From DAOSVX01 sp964440405 (lineage in GTDB: Bacteria; Bacillota_I; Bacilli_A; RF39; UBA660), in the NCBI GenBank assembly GCA_964440405.1, contig CAYTSB010000036.1, positions 1 to 8,948 on the forward strand: DNA of 8,948 nt, given 5' to 3'. The translations under genes were made by a program, and so were the position numbers. The notes beneath the pieces were generated by a model. That model searched no databases. It was not told the DNA's origin and saw only the letters and a list, made by a program, of their open reading frames with translations. Shown in pieces: positions 1 through 5,738 of the stretch. Each line of letters starts with the position of its first letter. Positions within the stretch are counted from its first letter, which is position 1.

Positions 1-2
1 CG

Positions 3-38
3 ATTGATTTAATCAATTAACATCGCACTGGTGCGATG
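3..38. terminator. Hairpin cluster beyond tRNA-Gly, probable terminator
   Basis: A perfect 8-bp inverted repeat (CATCGCAC / GTGCGATG, 21-28 and 31-38, realistic loop of four bases) starts 12 bases beyond the encoded CCA end of the tRNA. A second AT-only inverted repeat (ATTGATT / AATCAAT, 3-9 and 11-17) follows. On the plus strand the GC-bearing stem is followed by ATTTTATCTTTT, a better U-tract than the minus-strand tail TTAATTGATT. It may therefore end a converging plus-strand transcript off the left edge, the tRNA transcript, or both. The hairpin is certain in sequence; its direction of action is inferred. Confidence 0.55.
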
Positions 39-49
39 ATTTTATCTTT

Positions 50-123
50 TGGAGCGGATGAGGAGAATCGAACTCCCGTAACCAGCTTGGAAGGCTGGAG
101 CTCTACCACTAAACTACATCCGC
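50..123 (-). tRNA. tRNA-Gly, anticodon UCC
   Basis: The minus strand folds as a complete cloverleaf. The acceptor stem is GCGGATG / CATCCGC (117-123 with 54-60) and the D-arm carries AGTGGTA. The anticodon stem is CCAGC / GCTGG around the loop CTTCCAA, and the T-arm is GGGAG-TTCGATT-CTCCT with one G-U pair. The anticodon TCC lies at 89-91, so it reads GGA and other GGN glycine codons. The discriminator base is U, as usual for bacterial tRNA-Gly, and CCA is encoded (50-52). It lies 52 bases downstream of the asparagine synthase stop and has its own strong promoter in that gap. Confidence 0.97.
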
Positions 124-141
124 AAATTAAATTACTAGTAA

Positions 142-169
142 ATTATATCATAATTTCTAATAATTTCAA
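142..169 (-). promoter_or_regulatory. Sigma-70-type promoter of tRNA-Gly
   Basis: On the minus strand there is a -35 box TTGAAA (164-169), a 16-base spacer and a perfect -10 box TATAAT (142-147). The -10 is extended by TG one base upstream (TGATATAAT). The predicted start is near 135, about a dozen bases before the mature tRNA 5' end at 123. There is no hairpin between the asparagine synthase stop and this promoter, so read-through from the upstream operon into the tRNA is also possible. Confidence 0.8.
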
Positions 170-175
170 CTTTTT

Positions 176-2002
176 TTATGTAAAAAACTGTTGATACCAA
201 ATAATAAAGCAATAAATAGTCCATACCTTTTTATAACAGTATTTGTCTTTATTCTTTGGATTAGATGCTTTATCTAATAATTTATGAATTCTTTTATTAT
301 TAAATAACTCTAAGCTTATTTCTGAATCAAAAGCTTCGGAAATTAAATTATAGATATTTTCATCTTTCATCCATTCTCTTAAAGGAACTGGAAATCCTAA
401 TTTTTTCTTTTTATAGGATTCATTAGGTATTACTTTTTTTGCCGCTTCTCTTAAAGCCACTTTAGTAGTCTCTGCAGATACTTTTAAGTCTAAAGGAAGA
501 GTTCTGGCAATGTTAAATACTTCAACATCAGTAAATGGTACTCTACCTTCTATCGAACTCGCCATGGTCATTTTATCAGCTTTTTGAAGTATATCTTTTA
601 TTAACCAGAAATTAATGTCAATGGCCTGCATTTTAATCACATTATTTTCTTTTTTTTGTTCATCATAGACCCATTTAGTAATATCTTTATTTTTAAGTTT
701 ATTGTCTTTAAAATTAACTATTCTTTTTCTTTCTCTTTCACTAAATACTTTGGTAACTCCAATATAGTTGTCTTCTAGTTTCTGGCCTCTTCTAACTAAA
801 AAGTTAATGCCTCTTACCTCTGGCAACAAACTGCAACATAATGAAATAAATTTTCTAATGAAATAAGGAATTTTATTATAGAATTTATAATCTATTTCTT
901 CACGATAATAATTATACCCTCCAAATAATTCATCGGCACCTTCACCTGACAATACTACTTTAACATCCTTGCTTGCCAGTTTAGAAACAAAATATAAAGA
1001 AACTGCCGCCGGATCTGCTAAAGGCTCATCCATGTGATACATTATTTTAGGTATTTCTTTAAAATATTCTTCTTTGGTAATTATTTTACTAGTATTATTA
1101 ATGTTTAATCTATTAGCCAAATCCTCAGCATAAGCTATTTCATTATATTTATCAATTTTATAACCTACTGTATAAGTTTTATCCGGTTTAGCTAGGCATA
1201 CTAAATAAGATGAATCAACACCACTTGACAAGAAAGATCCTACTTCGACATCAGAAAGCATATGTTTATTAACTGAATCTTCCATAACTTCAGCAACTTT
1301 ATCAATAAAATATTCTTTACTATGTTCTTCTTCTTTAAATCTTAATTTAAAATATCTTTTAATTATTAGTTTTTGCTCTTTATAAACAAAGAAATTGCCG
1401 GGTTCTAGCTTTCTGACATTTTTAAAGAAAGTTTCACTGGTTGGCGAATAATTAAAAGATAAATAAGGTATTAAAATATCTTTATTAAATTCTTTCTTAA
1501 AACTCGGATGGTCTAAAAACGCTTTTATTTCTGATGCAAACATAAAAGCTTTATCATCATAGTAATAATAAAAAGGCTTAATTCCAAATTGATCTCTTGC
1601 GCCGAATAACTCTTGCTTTTCTCTATCCCAGATAACAAAAGCAAACATCCCACGAAGTTTTTCAAGTAAAAGATAACCCCATTCTTCATAGCCATGTAAA
1701 AGCACTTCAGTATCACTAGAAGTTTTAAAGTAGTGATCTTTTTTTTCTAATTCTGCTTTTAATTCTAAATAGTTATAAATCTCGCCATTAAAGATAACTA
1801 CATATCTTTCATTTTCATTAAACATTGGCTGACTACCAGTATTTAAATCAATTATTGATAATCTTTTATGCCCTAAAGCAATAATATCATCAATGAATAT
1901 TCCTTCACCATCTGGTCCTCTATGATTAAGTCTTTTCATCATTTGACAAACTAATTCTTCTTTATTTTCATCTTTGGTTATAAATCCTGTTATACCACAC
2001 AT
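176..2002 (-). CDS. asnB: Asparagine synthase (glutamine-hydrolysing)
   Basis: This 608-residue cytoplasmic enzyme takes ammonia from glutamine and amidates an ATP-activated carboxylate, classically aspartate to asparagine. The N-terminal class II glutaminase domain begins MCGITGF, so Cys2 becomes the nucleophile after Met removal. It keeps RLSIID (47-52), NGEIYN (72-77) and SSDTE (95-99). The synthetase domain carries the pyrophosphate loop SSGVDS (259-264), DEPLADP (325-331), LSGEGADELFGGY (351-363) and KADKMTMASSIEGRVPF (474-490). Length matches the 600-630 residue bacterial AsnB/AsnO type and no key residue is missing. The ATG is chosen because Cys must be residue 2 and GGGAG lies just upstream, inside the last codons of the preceding gene. 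Only one base separates that gene's stop from this ATG, so translation is probably coupled. Some relatives, such as B. subtilis AsnB, amidate diaminopimelate in peptidoglycan; the envelope neighbour makes that possible here but sequence does not decide it. Confidence 0.96.
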   Translation of the reverse strand: MCGITGFITKDENKEELVCQMMKRLNHRGPDGEGIFIDDIIALGHKRLSIIDLNTGSQPMFNENERYVVIFNGEIYNYLELKAELEKKDHYFKTSSDTEVLLHGYEEWGYLLLEKLRGMFAFVIWDREKQELFGARDQFGIKPFYYYYDDKAFMFASEIKAFLDHPSFKKEFNKDILIPYLSFNYSPTSETFFKNVRKLEPGNFFVYKEQKLIIKRYFKLRFKEEEHSKEYFIDKVAEVMEDSVNKHMLSDVEVGSFLSSGVDSSYLVCLAKPDKTYTVGYKIDKYNEIAYAEDLANRLNINNTSKIITKEEYFKEIPKIMYHMDEPLADPAAVSLYFVSKLASKDVKVVLSGEGADELFGGYNYYREEIDYKFYNKIPYFIRKFISLCCSLLPEVRGINFLVRRGQKLEDNYIGVTKVFSERERKRIVNFKDNKLKNKDITKWVYDEQKKENNVIKMQAIDINFWLIKDILQKADKMTMASSIEGRVPFTDVEVFNIARTLPLDLKVSAETTKVALREAAKKVIPNESYKKKKLGFPVPLREWMKDENIYNLISEAFDSEISLELFNNKRIHKLLDKASNPKNKDKYCYKKVWTIYCFIIWYQQFFT

Positions 2003-2003
2003 A

Positions 2004-3968
2004 CTACTCTCCCAATACTATTTTATAATAATTTTTAGTCATTAACAAACTACTCATAGTAAATTTATTAGCAACTTTTTTATTCATTGTGTCAACATAG
2101 TCTTCTGTTACTTCCTGTCCTTCTTTTAAAACAAATTTCTTTGAAGTACTATAATATCTTCCTTTATCACTTACCCAGCTGCGATTAGAAAATATTGCTA
2201 ATCCCGGAATTTCACTTAGAATGTCTTTACCAATTAAAAGTCTTGAATCATACTCTACTCCAAATAAATTTAGTAGAGTTGGCAAAACATCAATTTGGCT
2301 ACCAACTTTTTTAATATGATTCGTTTCAGTAGTTGGATTCCAGAGAATAAAATTACTGCGATTAATTTCTATTATACCATCTTTCTTTTCGTTGCGATCT
2401 GATAATTCATTAATAATGGTTAAATCAGGGGTATTTGATACTCCTGTTGCCATATTGTAGGGATGATGATCTCCTACTAAGGCAATTACTGTGTTTTCCA
2501 ATTCACCACTTGCTTCTAATCTTGTAATTAATAATTCCAATGCTTTATCTAGTTCAATCTGAGTTGCTAAATAGGCCTTCGCTGTATCACTATAATTCAA
2601 ATCTTTAACGATACTTTTGTTTTTGTAAGCTATTGAGTTGCCAAACCAGTTATAGTGAGTGTGACCACTAATAGTAAAATAATAAGTAACAAAAGGCTTG
2701 TCATTTGCTAAAAATTTATCAGTTGTGACATCAACCATTGCCAAGTCACTATTAGGCCAGCTATTACAATTCATTAATTTCTGCAAACCGTTACCACAAG
2801 CCAAATAGTTTTTAAAACCTAATTCAGGCATTGTTTTCTGTCTGCCATAGTAACTATATGTCCAGTCATGAAAAGCATAAGTATCATATCCCAAGTCGCC
2901 AAAAGCATTCCCTAAAGCATATGGTAAATATTTATCTCCTTTATACCAGGCTTTTCTTCCCTCGCCAGTAACAAGAGCAGCATTTACTGCTTGGTATTCT
3001 CCCCCAGTGGTACTTAAAAATACTGGTGAATAAAAATTATCAAAAACAAATCCTTCATTAGTTAATTTATACAAAGTAGGAGTAACATTTTCTTTTACTG
3101 CTATTTCGTTAAAAGCTTCGGCAATAATAAAAATTAAATTTTTCCCTTTATATAATCCTGTATATTTATTTTTCATAGCCGGGGTTTCATTTTTAAAATA
3201 ATTATGCATATCTTGTAAAGTTGAATTATCGGTTGCACTAATTAAATTATTAAAATCTATATCAAGTATATTATATTCAACTTCTTTTTTTATTTCTTTT
3301 TTCTCTTCAGTGTAAATCTGTTTGCTTTCAAAACCAGTAACAGTTCTCATTAGATCTATTCTGGCTGTTGTAAGAATACCTAAAGTATACGCACTTACTG
3401 TCGAGTCATTAATTAAAAAATACATCTGATAAGACGAATATATCTTATTTTTATTTGGCAACAAAGCTAAAATAGATATAAAATAACTAATCAAAGTTAA
3501 AATGGCAATTAATACTTTCTGCTTGGGCTTTGATGCATGAAATTGAAGTTTTTTTCTAAAAATAATAAGTAATATTAAAGGAATAAACATTAAAATCAAT
3601 TGCAGCCACGAATTTATTATTTGACTTAAAACCACACCTCTGAAATCCCAGGCTTGATCAGCTAAACCAATACTATAGAAAGAAAAGATAGTCGAAAACA
3701 GTTTGTGATGGATATAATGAAAAGCAAATAAAATAATTAAAGTTACAGTAATAACATAAGTTAAAATTTTATTAAATTTCGAGCCAAAAAAATTACTAAT
3801 TAATTGTAAAAACAAGGCAATTGATATAGTAAATAAAAAGGTATAAAAACTACCAATATTAAATACTTTCTTAAAAGCAAATATTTTAAAAATAAATTCC
3901 AAATATATAATAACAATTGCGTAGTAAAAGAACAACTTTAATTTTTTATCTTGCACAAGCATCACCAT
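2004..3968 (-). CDS. LTA synthase family sulfatase-fold phosphoglycerol transferase
   Basis: This is a 654-residue membrane enzyme of the LtaS/alkaline-phosphatase superfamily, which transfers glycerol phosphate or a related group to envelope polymers or glycolipids. Five membrane segments (about 10-32, 39-61, 67-88, 114-137, 151-170) precede an extracytoplasmic linker and a sulfatase-like domain from about 275. By comparison with S. aureus LtaS I read a metal-binding Glu in AEAFNE (E284), the nucleophile Thr in STTGGEY (T320), a substrate His in SGHTHY (H436) and metal ligands in VGDHHPYN (D500, H501). The active centre therefore looks complete. Whether the product is true lipoteichoic acid is unknown. 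The start MVMLVQ has no clear Shine-Dalgarno and sits about 7 bases after a TATAAT box; a second ATG lies six bases in, at 3962. The first 162 codons lie in the tandem duplication, so an identical copy occurs upstream. Confidence 0.9.
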   Translation of the reverse strand: MVMLVQDKKLKLFFYYAIVIIYLEFIFKIFAFKKVFNIGSFYTFLFTISIALFLQLISNFFGSKFNKILTYVITVTLIILFAFHYIHHKLFSTIFSFYSIGLADQAWDFRGVVLSQIINSWLQLILMFIPLILLIIFRKKLQFHASKPKQKVLIAILTLISYFISILALLPNKNKIYSSYQMYFLINDSTVSAYTLGILTTARIDLMRTVTGFESKQIYTEEKKEIKKEVEYNILDIDFNNLISATDNSTLQDMHNYFKNETPAMKNKYTGLYKGKNLIFIIAEAFNEIAVKENVTPTLYKLTNEGFVFDNFYSPVFLSTTGGEYQAVNAALVTGEGRKAWYKGDKYLPYALGNAFGDLGYDTYAFHDWTYSYYGRQKTMPELGFKNYLACGNGLQKLMNCNSWPNSDLAMVDVTTDKFLANDKPFVTYYFTISGHTHYNWFGNSIAYKNKSIVKDLNYSDTAKAYLATQIELDKALELLITRLEASGELENTVIALVGDHHPYNMATGVSNTPDLTIINELSDRNEKKDGIIEINRSNFILWNPTTETNHIKKVGSQIDVLPTLLNLFGVEYDSRLLIGKDILSEIPGLAIFSNRSWVSDKGRYYSTSKKFVLKEGQEVTEDYVDTMNKKVANKFTMSSLLMTKNYYKIVLGE

Positions 3969-3974
3969 AGTATT

Positions 3975-3980
3975 ATTATA
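3975..3980 (-). promoter_or_regulatory. -10 box before LTA-synthase-like gene, left copy
   Basis: A perfect TATAAT lies on the minus strand with its last base 7 bases before the A of the ATG at 3968. No convincing -35 is present at 16-18 bases (best alternatives read TGCAAT or ATGCAA). Only about 36 bases separate the terminator U-tract from the ATG, so this is the only visible promoter candidate. It predicts a transcript starting at or within a base or two of the ATG. The box sits in a 7-bp inverted repeat (ATAGTAT / ATACTAT, 3967-3973 and 3978-3984) that could be an operator or chance in AT-rich DNA. Confidence 0.5.
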
Positions 3981-4004
3981 CTATTGTTTTTTTAAAATTG
4001 CATT

Positions 4005-4030
4005 AAAAAAGAGAAGACAAAATCTTCTCT
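4005..4030 (-). terminator. Rho-independent terminator, left copy
   Basis: On the minus strand a perfect 8-bp stem AGAGAAGA / TCTTCTCT (4010-4017 with 4023-4030) encloses the loop TTTTG and runs directly into TTTTT. In this copy it follows the yihY 3' remnant and would end transcripts from the truncated upstream LTA-synthase-like copy before they reach the intact gene. Confidence 0.85.
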
Positions 4031-4040
4031 AAATACTACT

Positions 4041-4081
4041 TTTTAATATCGTTAGTTAATTATACTAGATTGATATTAAAA
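4041..4081. repeat. 10-bp inverted repeat in intergenic segment, left copy
   Basis: TTTTAATATC (4041-4050) and GATATTAAAA (4072-4081) are exact reverse complements separated by 21 bases. A further short pairing (TAGT / ACTA, 4053-4056 and 4064-4067) lies inside. It sits between the long quasi-palindrome and the terminator. Function unknown; it could be RNA structure or a protein-binding site, and AT-richness makes chance possible. Confidence 0.5.
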
Positions 4082-4125
4082 ATAATACGGTACACTAAGT
4101 AGTACTTGTGTGTACCAGTATTATT
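4081..4125 (-). terminator. 45-bp quasi-palindrome after yihY 3' end, left copy
   Basis: Nested arms AATAATAC / GTATTATT, GGTACAC / GTGTACC and AAGT / ACTT pair to give 19 base pairs, with one bulged base, a small internal loop and a three-base loop. On the minus strand it is followed by TTTTTAAT, so it may act as a first terminator or as a 3' stabilising hairpin. It begins eight bases after the yihY stop codon. It could instead bind a regulator; sequence alone does not decide. Confidence 0.5.
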
Positions 4126-4133
4126 ATCTGCTT

Positions 4134-4247
4134 TTAAATTTGTTTTATAATTCCTGTTTTTTCCAATTTTTGATCTTCATTATAATTTAATGCTAGTCCG
4201 ATAACAAATATAACTGCTAATAAATAAACCCATAACATTAAAATAAC
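4134..4247 (-). pseudogene. 3' fragment of the YihY-family gene, no start
   Basis: This segment repeats the last 37 codons and stop of the intact yihY-family gene (4894-5007), from within VILMLWVYLL to the stop. It was created by the tandem duplication and lacks a start, a ribosome site and the first five-sixths of the protein. The truncated LTA-synthase-like ORF runs across the same bases in a different frame. It is non-functional as a YihY protein, but it brings a copy of the yihY downstream hairpins and terminator. Confidence 0.9.
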
Positions 4248-4728
4248 TAATCAAAGTTAAAATGGCAATTAATACTTTCTGCTTGGGCTTTGATGCATGA
4301 AATTGAAGTTTTTTTCTAAAAATAATAAGTAATATTAAAGGAATAAACATTAAAATCAATTGCAGCCACGAATTTATTATTTGACTTAAAACCACACCTC
4401 TGAAATCCCAGGCTTGATCAGCTAAACCAATACTATAGAAAGAAAAGATAGTCGAAAACAGTTTGTGATGGATATAATGAAAAGCAAATAAAATAATTAA
4501 AGTTACAGTAATAACATAAGTTAAAATTTTATTAAATTTCGAGCCAAAAAAATTACTAATTAATTGTAAAAACAAGGCAATTGATATAGTAAATAAAAAG
4601 GTATAAAAACTACCAATATTAAATACTTTCTTAAAAGCAAATATTTTAAAAATAAATTCCAAATATATAATAACAATTGCGTAGTAAAAGAACAACTTTA
4701 ATTTTTTATCTTGCACAAGCATCACCAT
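4180..4728 (-). pseudogene. Truncated LTA-synthase-like copy, membrane domain only
   Basis: Residues 1-162 equal the N-terminus of the intact LTA-synthase-like protein. At the duplication junction the frame continues out of phase through the yihY 3' end, adding NVMGLFISSYICYRTSIKL plus one overlapping residue before TAA, for 182 codons in all. The sulfatase domain with its metal ligands, nucleophilic Thr and catalytic His is absent, so no transferase activity is expected. It keeps the same -10 box and start region as the intact gene and has a terminator downstream, so it can probably be transcribed. By chance the out-of-frame tail is hydrophobic and roughly completes the interrupted fifth membrane segment. 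Most likely a by-product of duplication; a dominant-negative or decoy membrane protein is an untested alternative. Confidence 0.85.
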
Positions 4729-4734
4729 AGTATT

Positions 4735-4740
4735 ATTATA
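4735..4740 (-). promoter_or_regulatory. -10 box before truncated LTA-synthase-like copy
   Basis: Identical to the TATAAT before the intact gene, with the same 7-base distance to the ATG (4728) and the same absence of a clear -35. If the original promoter works, this copy should be equally active. Confidence 0.5.
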
Positions 4741-4764
4741 CTATTGTTTTTTTAAAATTGCATT

Positions 4765-4790
4765 AAAAAAGAGAAGACAAAATCTTCTCT
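4765..4790 (-). terminator. Rho-independent terminator of receptor-yihY operon
   Basis: An 8-bp perfect stem AGAGAAGA / TCTTCTCT (4770-4777 with 4783-4790) with a five-base loop is followed by TTTTT on the minus strand. It lies about 100 bases after the yihY-family stop and just before the promoter of the truncated copy. It is the natural end of the three-gene transcript that starts near 8236. Confidence 0.88.
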
Positions 4791-4800
4791 AAATACTACT

Positions 4801-4841
4801 TTTTAATATCGTTAGTTAATTATACTAGATTGATATTAAAA
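4801..4841. repeat. 10-bp inverted repeat in intergenic segment, right copy
   Basis: TTTTAATATC (4801-4810) pairs with GATATTAAAA (4832-4841), exactly as 760 bases to the left. Function unknown. Confidence 0.5.
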
Positions 4842-4885
4842 ATAATACGGTACACTAAGTAGTACTTGTGTGTACCAGTATTATT
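4841..4885 (-). terminator. 45-bp quasi-palindrome after yihY stop, right copy
   Basis: This is the original position of the 19-bp nested hairpin, eight bases beyond the yihY-family stop codon and followed on the minus strand by TTTTTAAT. Together with the next two inverted repeats it fills most of the 165-base gap. It is likely a terminator or an mRNA 3' end stabiliser; a binding site is an alternative. Confidence 0.5.
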
Positions 4886-4893
4886 ATCTGCTT

Positions 4894-5733
4894 TTAAATT
4901 TGTTTTATAATTCCTGTTTTTTCCAATTTTTGATCTTCATTATAATTTAATGCTAGTCCGATAACAAATATAACTGCTAATAAATAAACCCATAACATTA
5001 AAATAACAATATTGGATAAACCGGCATAAAGTAAATCATATCTCGCAAAATGAGTTACATAATAAGAATAAATAAAAGTCATAATTGTCCATAATACTGT
5101 TGTGAATATCGTTCCTCTATTAACACTAATACTTGATATTTTTTTATCCGGTGCCATAGTATAAATAATTTTAATAAAGATAAACATAACTAGCCAGGTA
5201 AAAGGACCCTTTAGAAAATAAAATATTTTTTCAATATTTCTAACTATTGCTTCATCAGTTTTAACATATTTAATAAGATCAATAATTTTATTGCCAAATA
5301 CTGGCACTATTAGAATAAATAGAAATAAAACAACAATCAGCATTGTCATAACAATTGCTTTAGTTCTAGTTTTAATTTTATTGTTAGTTTCAATTCCATA
5401 GATCGCATTAGAAGTTATTATTAAAGATTTACATCCATCAGAAGCTATATAAAAACCGACTAAAATAAGAAAAATAAATTTTATATCAAATTTAACATTA
5501 CCTAAAATTGGCATTATTAATTCTACTGTTTCTTTAGAAAATGAATTTTCAATAAATTCACCAATAAAAGTAAAAGGCAAATTAAAAAAAGAAGCAGTAT
5601 AACCAATTAAAGTAATAATTGGCACTACTGATAGAACAAAAAAATAAGCTAATTGCCCTGGCAAAATAGCCATTTCAGGACGACTTATTATTTTTCTGAA
5701 ATTTAAGTAAATGTTTTTAAGCCTAATCTTCAT
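4894..5733 (-). CDS. YihY/BrkB-family inner membrane protein
   Basis: This 279-residue polytopic protein belongs to the YihY/virulence-factor-BrkB family, formerly misnamed ribonuclease BN, whose biochemical role remains unsettled. Family marks are GQLAYFFVLSVVPIITLI (26-43), the segment ASDGCKSLIITSNAIYG (97-113), YTMAPDKKI (191-199) followed by a membrane segment, and YAGLSNIVILMLWVYLL (236-252). About six hydrophobic segments are visible (roughly 30-50, 82-105, 127-147, 172-191, 207-226, 238-262). Length is normal for the family. The ATG follows the receptor stop by five bases, and its weak ribosome site (GAGAG) is in the last codons of that gene, so coupled translation is likely. The gene is intact; its last 37 codons are the part repeated in the tandem duplication. 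Confidence 0.9.
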   Translation of the reverse strand: MKIRLKNIYLNFRKIISRPEMAILPGQLAYFFVLSVVPIITLIGYTASFFNLPFTFIGEFIENSFSKETVELIMPILGNVKFDIKFIFLILVGFYIASDGCKSLIITSNAIYGIETNNKIKTRTKAIVMTMLIVVLFLFILIVPVFGNKIIDLIKYVKTDEAIVRNIEKIFYFLKGPFTWLVMFIFIKIIYTMAPDKKISSISVNRGTIFTTVLWTIMTFIYSYYVTHFARYDLLYAGLSNIVILMLWVYLLAVIFVIGLALNYNEDQKLEKTGIIKQI

Positions 5734-5738
5734 TTTTT

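Larger units (their letters stand above)
3479..4238. repeat. Tandem repeat unit, left copy
   Basis: This 760-bp unit supplies the real N-terminus and promoter of the intact LTA-synthase-like gene. At its right end it carries a start-less copy of the yihY 3' end and the duplicated terminator segment. Its left edge lies inside the LTA-synthase-like coding region. Confidence 0.95.
4239..4998. repeat. Tandem repeat unit, right copy
   Basis: This is the second 760-bp unit. Its right part holds the true 3' end of the intact yihY-family gene and the real terminator segment. Its left part holds the promoter and first 162 codons of the truncated LTA-synthase-like copy. The nine bases after it (4999-5007) repeat the start of the unit. 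Confidence 0.95.
3479..5007. repeat. Exact tandem duplication, 760-bp period
   Basis: Every base from 3479 to 4247 equals the base 760 positions further on; I compared all blocks and found no difference. The match breaks at 3478/4238 (a versus t) and 4248/5008 (t versus a). This equals two full 760-bp units plus a 9-base remainder. The string taaaataac occurs at 3479, 4239 and 4999, that is at both ends and at the junction, the signature of duplication across a 9-base microhomology. One unit contains the yihY 3' end, the intergenic segment and the first 162 codons of the LTA-synthase-like gene. Confidence 0.97.

Noticed and set aside
1525..1716. 63-codon minus-strand ORF inside asnB
   Set aside because: It overlaps the strongly conserved asnB glutaminase domain in another frame and shows no ribosome site or recognisable motif; it is a shadow.
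3479..5007. Insertion sequence or mobile element as the cause of the repeat
   Set aside because: There is no transposase, no terminal inverted repeat at the unit ends, and the units abut head to tail with shared microhomology; this fits simple tandem duplication.
3479..5007. CRISPR or other short-repeat array
   Set aside because: There are only two long coding-derived units with no spacers, so it is not an array.
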